Below, in pieces: positions 45,120 to 56,253 of a DNA stretch of 64,000 nucleotides. The stretch is from the NCBI GenBank assembly GCA_048013815.1, contig CM106585.1, positions 13,950,001 to 14,014,000 of the forward strand. The letters are read 5' to 3'. The notes under the pieces are model-generated. The model did not search any database. It had not been told where the DNA came from and worked only from the letters and a program-made list of their open reading frames with translations. Position numbers and translations under genes: made by a program. The first letter of the stretch is position 1; every line of letters begins with the position of its first letter. This DNA comes from Setoptus koraiensis. Lineage: Eukaryota; Arthropoda.

Positions 45120-48100
45120 ATGAATCCGCAAGCTTCGATATCTGCGATTAGTATCAACGAACAACAACAACAGAACTCTCAGATGCTAACTATGGACGCC
45201 TATGAAATCCCTACAGATGAGAATGCAAGCAATAATCTTAACAATATTTCACAAGTCAAGCATCTAGTAGACCACGACTACTGTAAAAGATTGGAAAAGA
45301 ATGCAATAGATTCTTCCAAGAAGACGATCCCAGCAGAAACAATAAATGATATTGCTGTTACAAACAACAATTCGACAAATTTACCAGTTTCTGAGATTTA
45401 TGACTCTAATAGATCAACACCAAGCTCTCTGGCAACAACATTACCGCCGTCATCTATTCACACCAACGTGGCCAATCAAGCAAACAGCACCACCAATTTA
45501 ACTGACTCTTCATGTAACATGAACAACAATCATGTGGGTTTGATGGAGAAAAAACAATCAATTTCCCTCAATCCACATGCTTCTACGCACTCCATGAATG
45601 ACAGCCTGAGTGATTCATCGAGTCAAGCATCGACAAGTGCCTTGGTCATAGACTCTCCTCGGGCGAAGATCTTGTCCAAAATTGGCAAAATGCAAGACTC
45701 TCCAAATCCTGCATCCTCTTCGCCAACATCTCCATCGGTATCATCGACTAGGAGATCTCAGCGCCAGATGGAACGTGGTGGCAGACGCTCATTTAAGAAT
45801 CTTGGTGCAGATGACGAGTCCCCCCAAGACTCTCCTGTTCAAAATCTACCCAAATCTAGAGCTAGGCAACTTGTTTCTGTGACTGATAAATCAGAGTGGA
45901 TAACAGGAGAAGATCAGATTGATTCAATAATATCCCAAGAGCTCGGTCAATCAGAGCTAGACGGCAAAGTGGGTCCACAGATCCATAGAAATAAATTGGG
46001 GTCTCTAAATTCTTCTCCTGCAAACTACTTATCCGATAGTGATCTTGCTTCAGACGATGATTCAGAGTATGATCCTGACTCTGATAATGATCCCGACAAG
46101 CTGTGGTGCAGTTGTAGACAACCTCATAATAATAAATTCATGATCTGTTGCGATGTTTGTAAAGATTGGTTTCATGGTCACTGTGTCAACGTTACTAAAC
46201 TCATGGGGGCTCGCATCGAAAAAGAAGGAAGGGAATGGTTTTGCCCTGAATGTCAGTCAAAAATCAAATCTGGTACGCCTAGAAGTTCCATTCAGAAAAA
46301 ACCAGCATCCCTCGAGAAAAATAGAAAAAATAGGAGCAAACCGAACAAAATTTCATCACCTAGCTTATTACCCACTGGCACAGTCAAAAGAGGAAGAGGT
46401 AGACCTAGGAAATCTGACCAAGCAATCAGCCAGCCTGGAAAGCTGAGTATCTCACTTAAAGACGGGGTTGGGCAAATCAAGCAGCAAACAGTGGAATCAA
46501 TTCCTGTTCATAGGCCAGCTAAGAAACAGAATTCCTCGTTAGACCCTAAATTGGGTGTAGATAATGGAAAGTTGAAGAAAAAATTAGCAAGAATGGATGC
46601 CAGAAGCCCAAGATTCGATGAGCATGAAGATTCCATCAGATTGAAAAGATTGATAAAAGAAAAAAGGAAGCAGTTTCTTGCCAAACACAAACTTATGGAT
46701 CAAGAAAAACAAGCCAAGCGATGTCAACTAGGTGTGGGAAAACAAACCATCACATCCAGCTTAGGAGAAAGCCTAGATTCATTAGTTTCTACTACAAGCG
46801 TCCCAAACATTGATAGCTCAACCAAAAATGGACCCGCACTCAATAATAAACCAAACATCGTTCTACAAATAAGCACGACTGGACCAAGAAACCAAGACCC
46901 CAATGCTAGAGAAGGATACGATGTGACTAGTAGAATAGTCACAGTCGTCAGATCTCCTAACAAAAAAATCAAGCTCAGAGAAGCAATTGATCCTAGTGTA
47001 GATGACCTATTCAAGGCAGAGCCATTACAAATATCAAAAAAGTCACTGTCAAAAACACCCGCATTGTCAATTGACGGAGCCTCTAACCAAAACTTAGCTC
47101 GCAAGTTCAGCCTTTCCTCTAGTGGAGATTCACCAACTGACCCTTCCCCTGCTAGGAGACGTTCCGACTCAGGCTCATTCAATCATAATAAGCATCATAA
47201 TAAATCTTCACCTGAGATTAATTCACCCAATGAACAGCCATCAACACCCACTAAAAAGACACCCAAAGATAAAGAAGGATTAAGCAATTCACCCCTGAAT
47301 GGGGTGGGTTGCGTGCAAAATACAAAAGACACGTCTAAAGGAGCCTCAGATTCAGGAAAAACAGAGTCAACGAGACAAATAGTTCGCAAAACTATAGGAG
47401 ACACTCTCACATCTAGATGTAAGGATATCAATGATATTGCAGTGACATCTGATACAATTAAAACCATCGCTGGTCAGATAGAAGATCAATTGAATGATTG
47501 TTTCCGTGAAGGCACTTCCAAATACTTGAATAGATATAGATCACTGATATTCAATTTGAGAGATGCCAAGAACCAGGGTCTACTTAGGAAAGTTTTGACA
47601 AGCGAGATTTCTCCACAAAAGTTGGTTAGAATGTCTCCGGAGGAATTAGCATCTAGCGAGTTGGCCAAATGGCGTGAGAGGGAAAATAAGCACTCATTAG
47701 AGCTTATAAAACGCGATGCTCGCCTTGCTGCTCAGCAAGTCATCCTCAAAAAGACGCATAAGGGTGAGGAGGTCATATCCGGTCCCACGCAAGCAGAGGA
47801 ACCAGAATACTTGGACGAACCAAATATAGGGAAAGATGAGAAAAGTTCCAATCAAATTACCAATGTAGGAACAAGCCAAATTAGCGAGGAAGAGAACAAA
47901 ATCGTAGAATCCACTGATGCAATAGACACTACCTCAATGAAAAAGTCTCCTGGAGATCATACCGCAACGCCTGAGTCCGAAGAAACGGCTACAACAAAAA
48001 CAATTCGTGTTAGTATAGACGGTAATAAGATTTTGCAAGAGGCTGCCAAATATTCATCTATGATGCCACCGATATCATCCAACGAGAACTCACCAATGGA

Positions 48101-48815
48101 CACAAGCGAACCCATAAACACCACCGATTCACCTAACATGATGGATGTTGATGATGAACAACACAACCAAAACGCAAGATTTGACCACAATGATGACGAC
48201 GATGACGATCTCGATTCACCAGAACAGCATTTAGACGCTTCTGGTTTCGAAGATGAATTAAATGCTAACAATGAACAAAGCCCTGCCTGGCGTGGCTCTA
48301 TAACAATGCCTGATGTTGCCCAATTTGATGCTTGCGCGCGTCCTGTAAGTGGTGACGTAAGTTATATGGAATTTGAGTTGGGCGATAGCCTGCAAGTATG
48401 CGGTAGAATTGCACCAAATCAAGTGGAAGATTATATAGGTAAATTGAGGAATTCAACGCGAGCTGAAATAATGATTGTTCAATTGACGCCAGAAACGGAG
48501 GAGGTCCGTGACGGATATAATGCCTTCTTCGATTATTTAGATAGTAGAAATCGTTACGGGGTGATCGGTGTCAATCCGAAAATTCTCAAGGATTTCTACA
48601 TACTACCGGTAGGCAAAGACTGTGATGTGCCCGATTGGTTGTTACCATTCAATGGACCAGGAATAATGCGTAAACAGAAAGACGACAAAATTCTGTTAGC
48701 AATATTAGTCCGACCGAAGCGTTCTACGTTAACGAGACCATCGTCGCATTCAGTGTCTGCCAATACTTCGGCATCAAGTGAAACTATATATAACCCGACA
48801 CCAATACAACGATGA
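45120..48815 (+). CDS. pps: PHD finger, TFIIS-like and SPOC domain protein (DIDO1/PHF3/pps family)
   Basis: Nuclear protein of the Bye1/PHF3/DIDO family, which binds H3K4me3 through its PHD finger, contacts RNA polymerase II through a TFIIS central domain, and reads the phosphorylated CTD through SPOC (family knowledge). The 1,231-residue ORF is intronless. Residues 328-380 form a complete C4HC3 PHD finger (LWCSCRQPHNNKFMICCDVC, WFHGHCV, WFCPEC). An AT-hook (KRGRGRPRK) lies at 423-431. The TFS2M-like domain lies near 752-870 (RQIVRKTIGDTL, YLNRYRSLIFNLRDAKNQGL). SPOC spans about 1057-1203 (WRGSITMPDVAQFDACARPV, YGVIGVNPKILKDFYILPVG). An acidic DDDDDD stretch precedes SPOC. Domain order equals that of Drosophila pps and human DIDO1/PHF3; the symbol follows that analogy. 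Confidence 0.9.
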   Translation: MNPQASISAISINEQQQQNSQMLTMDAYEIPTDENASNNLNNISQVKHLVDHDYCKRLEKNAIDSSKKTIPAETINDIAVTNNNSTNLPVSEIYDSNRSTPSSLATTLPPSSIHTNVANQANSTTNLTDSSCNMNNNHVGLMEKKQSISLNPHASTHSMNDSLSDSSSQASTSALVIDSPRAKILSKIGKMQDSPNPASSSPTSPSVSSTRRSQRQMERGGRRSFKNLGADDESPQDSPVQNLPKSRARQLVSVTDKSEWITGEDQIDSIISQELGQSELDGKVGPQIHRNKLGSLNSSPANYLSDSDLASDDDSEYDPDSDNDPDKLWCSCRQPHNNKFMICCDVCKDWFHGHCVNVTKLMGARIEKEGREWFCPECQSKIKSGTPRSSIQKKPASLEKNRKNRSKPNKISSPSLLPTGTVKRGRGRPRKSDQAISQPGKLSISLKDGVGQIKQQTVESIPVHRPAKKQNSSLDPKLGVDNGKLKKKLARMDARSPRFDEHEDSIRLKRLIKEKRKQFLAKHKLMDQEKQAKRCQLGVGKQTITSSLGESLDSLVSTTSVPNIDSSTKNGPALNNKPNIVLQISTTGPRNQDPNAREGYDVTSRIVTVVRSPNKKIKLREAIDPSVDDLFKAEPLQISKKSLSKTPALSIDGASNQNLARKFSLSSSGDSPTDPSPARRRSDSGSFNHNKHHNKSSPEINSPNEQPSTPTKKTPKDKEGLSNSPLNGVGCVQNTKDTSKGASDSGKTESTRQIVRKTIGDTLTSRCKDINDIAVTSDTIKTIAGQIEDQLNDCFREGTSKYLNRYRSLIFNLRDAKNQGLLRKVLTSEISPQKLVRMSPEELASSELAKWRERENKHSLELIKRDARLAAQQVILKKTHKGEEVISGPTQAEEPEYLDEPNIGKDEKSSNQITNVGTSQISEEENKIVESTDAIDTTSMKKSPGDHTATPESEETATTKTIRVSIDGNKILQEAAKYSSMMPPISSNENSPMDTSEPINTTDSPNMMDVDDEQHNQNARFDHNDDDDDDLDSPEQHLDASGFEDELNANNEQSPAWRGSITMPDVAQFDACARPVSGDVSYMEFELGDSLQVCGRIAPNQVEDYIGKLRNSTRAEIMIVQLTPETEEVRDGYNAFFDYLDSRNRYGVIGVNPKILKDFYILPVGKDCDVPDWLLPFNGPGIMRKQKDDKILLAILVRPKRSTLTRPSSHSVSANTSASSETIYNPTPIQR

Positions 48816-49893
48816 TAGTGAAACAGGTGCCAATATGAGTATTTATATAAGTATTACAATGGACCGAAAAACTTATTTCGTTCATATTTATATGAATTTC
48901 ACCAATTTTACTATCGAATCAATAATAATTGAGTGTCAATAATTTGATTGAATACCTTAACATAGCGGGTCAGACAACACCTCTAAAGAGCGGAGACGAC
49001 ACTCACAACAAGATTTACCACCATGCACAGCAATTGAATAAATTTTGTAACTTCATTGACAAAAAAAAAATGAGGCCATCTTATTCACGCAATCTAACTG
49101 TACTGTAGCCTCAATTTGTTTCTATTCTGGACTATATTCATGGTCTGTGAACGATCACAGTGAACCTACTATAGAGACCTTCTATTCTTCGCGCACAGTC
49201 TGTGACGAGTTCATTGCCTCTATGAGTGTGAATTTATGCGGGCGTATTGATCTGAAATATCTGCAATCGAGACCATCGATATTTAGACGGAGATTTTCGT
49301 GAGCATTTTGGGAAACATTTGCATGTTAGCATCGATTTCTTCTGTATCGCCTTCGCCGTTATGCATATTATATATAACGATTGGCCTTAATATCTACACA
49401 TATAACCATCGGATATTGAGCTTGGTGTGAAAATTCAGTGAGGGGCCAGTGTCACTAGGCCCTCTGAGGCCTACAAGGTTCATTGAATGAACCGTCTTTC
49501 TGTTAAACCTACTGAACCATTCAGTCAGGTCCAAACTTTGTGCTAGGTTGTGTGACTAATGTTATTGACCCCACCTATTCATGTAGACATAACGTTGTGG
49601 TGGATAGCGTTGTGGTCTTAGTGTCACCCTCTGCAATCGCCAGTCGTCGTGAGGCCGGCAATAGCAATGCACGCTCACTCGGTGTCGCCATGACAACCTC
49701 TCGCTCGTTTGTGTGACGACGACGTATAACTGAACAGACGGAAATAACGAATGGTCTAAATGAGGGTTCTTCGACCCACAGCATTCGCCATGATGATCGC
49801 CTAGTGTCCTTTTGTCGGACAGGTGAGTTACGTAATATTCATTCTCGTCGCACGCCCGTATTGTGTTTGGTTAGTTCGCATTGGAGCATCACA

Positions 49894-49950
<57 letters not shown>

Positions 49951-52365
49951 CAAATGTTGCAGCAGTTCTCTGTGTGAGTATTTCTGTGCAGTCCCCAATG
50001 CATAGCTAGGCTTCTCTAGAATATAATTCATATGTTATATGTAATTCGCGGCTGTATATTTCGAGCAGCAATTGGTTTCCATGACAGCCCAACGTTGTAA
50101 ATGTGCATTGACCGTTGGCCTAGGTGACCCTCGGTGCAACATGTGCTGTCTATGTATTTAGGGGGCCGGGTACGTGCAATGAATGCTCGCATATTCCCAG
50201 TTTCCAGTCTGACATATCAACCACATTATATTTTCGAGGGCCGTGGGTCAAATGGCTGGCCAAATGTCCACATATGCATACGATCACATACATCTATCGA
50301 GGTTCCAATTGGATGATGTGGTCACCGTTTGAGAACAAGGCCGAAACGTTGATGAGAGAAGCAATGAAAAAAACAGCAGCATCAGTAGAGAGAAAATATT
50401 TAGAGATATGTCTTTGACCCCAATATCAATTTGACCGTGTGATGTTTTGCCCCTATGACTCCAGATTGCGGAGTTCGAAGTGCTCAAGAGCACATGCAAG
50501 TGGACATTGGGCTGGGCATTGCGATGAATTCCATTCATCAGAGCAACTGGCGAGTGTTCATTTCACAGAAATGAACCCAAATGCTGAAAAAGTAATTCTC
50601 AACTCATCGGCTCTCCTGTCGTCGTCGTCGTCGCGTTGTCCTCAATTGGCGAGGTTAAAGTTGATTACTTATTACACGATTATTGTTTTCTAGCTGCGAC
50701 GATATTTGTCATGCCTAACTAATACCGACACACTTCAGTCATCTACTGAGATTTTGAATACCACCAACTTGCTTGCTGCGCTGCTGCAACGACACGCTTG
50801 GTACCACAGAAAAAGAGTTGTAAGTTTTTTGTTATTGTTATGGTTGTTTGTTGGCTCGATCAGAGGCAGATTTGCATATGCATCATTTAAGTCAGACTGT
50901 GCACATCATGACAGATCATGCGTAATCAGACAAGTTATTGCGAGAGAAATTGTTGCTTGAGGAACCGGAGGAGTGAGAAGAAGAGACGAGCGGCCAGCCT
51001 TCGAATCAATTCATCTTGCCTATACATATTATTGCCATTAGGTAGTGGCATGTACGAGATGTAGTCCAAATGAGGAAGCTTTGTAGCCGTTGTTGTTGTT
51101 GTTGTTGTTGTTGTTGTTGCTGTTGTTGTAGCATTGGAATTATTCGGTCATCAAGGCTTGTTTTATACATCGGTGGTTATCTGTTGTTGTTGCTGCTGTT
51201 GTCGTTTCATAACAGCAACAACAACTTGTTCGCTGTTGTTGAAGCAGCGAGCTAGGCAGATTATGCTTTCACTTGGCAGCTCGATTTGAGCTGCTCATGC
51301 TCGAAAAATTACAATAAGCGTTTGCCTTTGTTGTGCAATTTGTTGTTGTTTGATACTGGACTCGCTCTCTTCATCGCTGTTTGCCTCTATCATAATCATT
51401 ATGCCGACAACCAACTAACTAACGAGATTTGCCTTTCATTTATATTAGTACACGATTGTTGTTTATGAATTTATTTTTGGCAACGCTCTCTAGTTGTAAC
51501 CAAGCGCATTGCCAGCCAGCCAGCCAGCCAGTCGGCGAGCCATTCCACCAGTCGCAACTACGAACAAATACTAACTACTAACTACTGACACTACCAGCTA
51601 ATACTATCACTACGAGCTCACGAATAGGAAAAGCGCGAGGGAGAGGCGAAGCAAAAAGTTTTTGTTATTTAACGCCCACCTTTATTAACTATTCATAACA
51701 GACATAATTTTATCATCAGTCACAGTACTTGTTGTGTTTTAATATAAAACAGTAATACTATATTAGCAGTAGTGCCGGCAGTTGTTGTACAGGCTGAATT
51801 GTTATTTGTATACAACTGTTGTCCGCTATTACAACTAACAACTGAGAGAGCAAATAGAGAAAGAAAAAAACAAACAAATAATAAATACCAAATATAGTAT
51901 AAAGTAGGTGATGCCATTGCAATTTATAAATAAAGTACAATCCGATACACCTGCACACTAACGGTACCATCGACTACTGCATCCGACAACTTGATGAGGC
52001 AACGCAAACTACAGACACACTAACGGTAACAACAGCAACAACAACTAGAGCAACACTAGAGAAACGTGCTCGACTAAATCCACTAATTGGTCTCAATTGA
52101 TTACTACTCGTATATTTTTAGCCCTCTTCATACTCGATGATCTTGTTGCTCGGTCTGTCTATTGTAGGTTGAAATATTGAAAAATGCCTCTACCACTTAA
52201 CAGCGACAACACCAACAACAACATTGCTAGACGACTAAAGATCAAGATAGAGACGGATTGAAGACAAAGACGAGTTTGGACGAAACTAAACGAAACGAAA
52301 CGCAACCACTGCAACGAAAACAAGACAAACAGGTAGGCAGAGTCAGTTCTCTTGTCTGTTGAATT
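48816..52365. other. Spacer between the PHD-SPOC gene and the katanin-like gene
   Basis: Contains a long (CA)n at 49897-49948, a TTG run at 51089-51126, and CCAG tetranucleotides near 51517-51535. No conserved ORF was found. In particular no WD40-like exon for the downstream katanin-like gene is visible. 5'UTR exons may lie here. Confidence 0.65.
49897..49948. repeat. (CA)n microsatellite, about 26 units
   Basis: Longest pure dinucleotide run in the window. Confidence 0.96.
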
Positions 52366-54516
52366 ATGCCAACTCGACATGATAACGAGAAAAACATCTG
52401 CGTCGTTGTCGCTACCAACAACAATAGTAACAAAAGTCATACAAGCCACAAACAATTTAATCAAAAACTTGAGTCACCTTGCCTCAATCGCAATCAACAG
52501 CACCATCATCATAGAAACATTGTAGTAAGAGCAACGACAAAACCCTATGCCATTGCTGCCACGACCACAACATCCGACAACAACTGTATCACATCATCAC
52601 AATCAAATGGAACACAGTGTAACAATAACATCAGATCGTCGAATGCAAGCTCGGCCAAGCCACCAACATCGAGGCCTTCGCCAGTGAGCGGCCATCTAGA
52701 CAGCAGGCAACAGCGTCAGGCGACTAATCAACAACAATCCAATAGCACGCAAACAAGAACAGTATTGATTACAAACATTCACGACAATCATTTCAATAGT
52801 AACAGTGGCACCAATATGACCAGCCACCAATCTGTTGTCAGGACAATGCACCAACAACACTCTCAACAGATAGGCTTGGGGCCCCCAACAAATACGGCGG
52901 CGCGCGCCGGACGTCGCAACGACGCCGCAGTGTCCGTTGTGAGACCAGTCATGAAATTGGCCGGTGATTTCAACTTTCCTGATTTAACCTCGCCCCTAAA
53001 TAGTATTCTTAAAGGCAACAACACAACAACTGTCAATATCGGCGGCAACAACAACAATATGAAGCATGCATCAACAAATGTCGGCAACACCAGTGTTCTG
53101 ATCAGGGATATGTCTAGTCAACAACAACAACAACAAGTAACATCGCCAGTTCTTAATTATCAACAATTGCAGGACCAACATCAATTGCACCAATTGCATC
53201 AGCTATTATTGATGCACCAACAGCAGCAGCAACAGCAGCATCACATTAAAAAACAATCCAATGACGCATCGTACGATGAATTGAAGTTGCTGAAAAAATA
53301 CGACGATTTATATGATGAGATTGCCAATGATAAGTCAGGAAAACAGATCGATGGCTCTATTTGTGATACCTTGTCCTCTTGGTTGGACTCATCCAAATAC
53401 AACCAATATTCGTCATCGCAACAGAACCTCAATGATCTCGCCATCGGACAGCAACCACAACAAAATCAACAAATATTTGCCGCATCTATAGCCGAACCAT
53501 ATCAACAGTTAATGGTGCAAAACAATAATCAATTAACTAGCTCTGCTTCCCTTACGTCGCTGTTTCTTGCCAGCAACGGCACACCATTGTCCACGGATAA
53601 CTCCATTGACGGAGCCAGTAAATCATTGCATAATCGTATGCTGTTACGCAAGGAACAGGAATTAGCCAAATTGATTAAGCGTCAGCATGGCCTGTTATGT
53701 CAGACATTACAATATAGAAGGAAACAATTGCACATTATTTACGCCATTTGGAAGTCCAAGGATTTCAAGCGAGCCGTCGAGCAGGCAGTGCTATCCTATG
53801 AGGATGGCCTCATGGCCGAGGGCCAACAAGCGACCTGCTCCTCATCAAGTGCCTGTATAATAGTGGACGTGTTGAGCGTAATAAACTTGAGGCCAACCCT
53901 GTGGACCTTGGATATTTGTCAGCTGCTACTGCCGCCTCTTGTCAATGATTTATTGCAATCTAAATATGACTACTATGTTCAAGTGGCCAGTCAATCGCTG
54001 CAGTTGATAGTGAAAAATTTCAGTTCCGTTATCAAGACCACCATACAGGCCGCAGCGACAGCCGCCCCTTCTATTGGTGTCGACATAACAAGAGAAGAGC
54101 GATACAACAGGTGTATGAGTTGTTGCAATCTTCTACTTAATGCTCGCTCTATAGTGCTCAAGAAGCAGACATGTCCAGGAAAATTGGGCAAAATCTACCG
54201 TGATCTTGCTGTCTACATGATAGCGGCATTAGAGAATTGGCCCCTTCTTATGGAATCATCTGAACAGAGGAACAGGTCGACGCGCAACTTGACAAACAAC
54301 AACAGTGGAACATTGCCGCAAATAAATGAACAACAACGAAAACAACAAGATACACATTATTTGCCAAAGATTGACAGATCGCAACCAGATTGCAACAATG
54401 ACAATGAAAACGCCGGCGGTGCCAGTTGCAACGACGACGACGATAGTAAAGGAGAAACCATTGAAAACGTTTGTGTGATAAATCAAGATAAATGTTCGAA
54501 GGATCCAAGGTCATGA
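52366..54516 (+). CDS. Katanin p80 con80-domain protein without WD40 repeats
   Basis: The con80 domain of katanin p80 (KATNB1) and KATNBL1 binds the AAA subunit p60 and targets microtubule severing (family knowledge). The 716-residue ORF has a Ser/Asn/Gln-rich N-terminus. A con80 domain begins near residue 425: LLRKEQELAKLIKRQHGLLC, YAIWKSKDFKRAVEQAV, VDVLSVINLRPTLWTLDICQ, LLQSKYDYYVQVASQSLQLI and PSIGVDITREERYNRC. It ends near residue 630 (YMIAALENWP). An 85-residue polar tail follows. An in-frame TGA lies just before the ATG and no beta-propeller is present, so as written this resembles KATNBL1, or a p80 that lost (or splices in from a distance) its WD40 part. Convergent with TMED2, 138 bp apart. 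Confidence 0.82.
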   Translation: MPTRHDNEKNICVVVATNNNSNKSHTSHKQFNQKLESPCLNRNQQHHHHRNIVVRATTKPYAIAATTTTSDNNCITSSQSNGTQCNNNIRSSNASSAKPPTSRPSPVSGHLDSRQQRQATNQQQSNSTQTRTVLITNIHDNHFNSNSGTNMTSHQSVVRTMHQQHSQQIGLGPPTNTAARAGRRNDAAVSVVRPVMKLAGDFNFPDLTSPLNSILKGNNTTTVNIGGNNNNMKHASTNVGNTSVLIRDMSSQQQQQQVTSPVLNYQQLQDQHQLHQLHQLLLMHQQQQQQQHHIKKQSNDASYDELKLLKKYDDLYDEIANDKSGKQIDGSICDTLSSWLDSSKYNQYSSSQQNLNDLAIGQQPQQNQQIFAASIAEPYQQLMVQNNNQLTSSASLTSLFLASNGTPLSTDNSIDGASKSLHNRMLLRKEQELAKLIKRQHGLLCQTLQYRRKQLHIIYAIWKSKDFKRAVEQAVLSYEDGLMAEGQQATCSSSSACIIVDVLSVINLRPTLWTLDICQLLLPPLVNDLLQSKYDYYVQVASQSLQLIVKNFSSVIKTTIQAAATAAPSIGVDITREERYNRCMSCCNLLLNARSIVLKKQTCPGKLGKIYRDLAVYMIAALENWPLLMESSEQRNRSTRNLTNNNSGTLPQINEQQRKQQDTHYLPKIDRSQPDCNNDNENAGGASCNDDDDSKGETIENVCVINQDKCSKDPRS

Positions 54517-54654
54517 AGACAATGGACAATTTAGAATGTGTATTTTCAGCTGTGCAAACTAATAAATATTGTGATATAGAATTGCGCTTTCCTGGAAATG
54601 GAATAATATTGATTTATTCTATAATAATTTTCTTTTAGTTATTTGTTTCTTAGT

Positions 54655-55254
54655 CTATAATACTCTTCTCACCTCGAAAAAACGCTTCAGGTAATAAACT
54701 TGTCCTATAGACACCATCAATAGAATGATGAGCTCGAAGAATGTCCATGTTATAACTCTCGAATTGGTGGCCTCGTTTATTTGTCTATGAAGCCTATCCC
54801 TAACAGCCATATAGTCTAGATCATGTTTCAATGATATTACCGATGAGCCTAACTCTTGGACCATAGCATCTAGCTTATCTTGTTCCACTTTGCCCTTGTG
54901 TGGCTCTCCAATCTCTAGCGAGAACATGACCACCTTAGGTGTGACTGTGGACATTTTGTTGCCGAAACAATAAGTGTATTTACCGTCTTTATTGGCCTCT
55001 ATGGTGTACTTGCCCGACGAGGCTCTATCTTCCTTATGTAGTATTCCACCATCTGGGTCTTTGATCATGATATCAATATCTAGGAAGCCGCCGTCCGTCA
55101 CCTCAAATGTAAAACCTAGTTTAGTTCCTGCTTTAGCTCGCTCAAAGAAACATTCCTCAGAATGAGCGTCAATAGTTACATAATATGCCTCACATTTATA
55201 AATACATATTGCGGCAATCGCCATAATTGAGATTATAAGCCGGGTCAGAGTCAT
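54655..55254 (-). CDS. TMED2: TMED2 / p24-beta cargo receptor of COPI-COPII vesicles
   Basis: Type I membrane protein of the p24 family that cycles between ER and Golgi and helps package GPI-anchored and other cargo (family knowledge). 199 residues, single exon. Signal peptide about 1-22 (LIISIMAIAAICIYKCEA). GOLD domain follows (YYVTIDAHSEECFFERAKAG, GGFLDIDIMIKDPDGGI, SGKYTIEANKDGKYTYCFGN, MSTVTPKVVMFSLEIGE). Then a helical stalk (HDLDYMAVRDRLHRQINEAT), one transmembrane helix near 170-188, and the tail YYLKRFFEVRRVL with the FF signal for COPII and basic residues for COPI. This tail and the DAH-ECFFE block mark the beta (TMED2) subfamily. It shares a 1-kb head-to-head spacer with DHTKD1. 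Confidence 0.96.
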   Translation of the reverse strand: MTLTRLIISIMAIAAICIYKCEAYYVTIDAHSEECFFERAKAGTKLGFTFEVTDGGFLDIDIMIKDPDGGILHKEDRASSGKYTIEANKDGKYTYCFGNKMSTVTPKVVMFSLEIGEPHKGKVEQDKLDAMVQELGSSVISLKHDLDYMAVRDRLHRQINEATNSRVITWTFFELIILLMVSIGQVYYLKRFFEVRRVL

Positions 55255-56253
55255 TTTGTTGGCCGAGTGCTTGTTCCGTGCGGATATTGAGGCTATTGTG
55301 TTTCAAGTGATGATATTCTCATAGAATTGAATAAATAAAAATCTATGCAACTATCCGGATATAAATATTTGTTAGCATTAGTAACAACAATAAATAAGTA
55401 TATGAAATGTTTATTTTTAATGATAATATTTATTTAGATATAATGACGATACATGTGATAACAAAACTGTAGTCAAACTGTATACAGCTGACGGGGCTTA
55501 AAAAAAGACACGACAGTGCAAAGTTGACCATATGAGCAAACTCTTTCTGCAAGATTCCTACACATGCTAGCCGACGCGGCGCCAAATTCAAATCGCACAG
55601 GTGTCGGCCACCTGGCGGCTTTAGCCTGCATCCAGCGCTGTTACCTGCACAGTACAGCAGTTTTTGTTGTTTTGTTTTGCAATAATTAGAGCGCTATATT
55701 GCAGTCACGATAAACTATAAAGCAGTATAAACTATGAAACTATAAATGATGATCACGGTTCCTCAACGGATATTGTGACAATGGCCCATGGATATTTTCA
55801 TGAACAAACATTTACATCTCACAAGTTGTCAGAGTCATTTACTATCGTGAGCATTCATGGGTGCAGAACACCCGTGTTTTGGAAATACTCACGATCCACG
55901 GACTTGCTGTTGTCGGTTCATCAGCTTTGTCGTTTGACGTGATTAGATCAACGATATGAATCAACACAGCGAATAGGATGACATTTTCTTATCAGTAGCT
56001 TCAAGAAATTATCTCAGGCATTATGAATGCACTGTTGCTGCTTGCGACGACACAAGATGCTATTATCAGCCAGTCGATGGGATCGTAGCGCCGTAGCTTT
56101 GGTACATTGAATGCACAATCAAAAATGGAGTGACAATAGACAAACATCTATGGAGGAATGACAGATTGTCCGATTATGTATTGCATTATCCACTTGTTGA
56201 TATCAAATATCTGTCAGTTAATACTCACTATCTCACTCACTTGAGGTGTTGCC
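55255..56253. other. Divergent promoter region of TMED2 and DHTKD1
   Basis: One kilobase, AT-rich near TMED2. No ORF or strong repeat seen. It probably holds both promoters. Confidence 0.6.
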
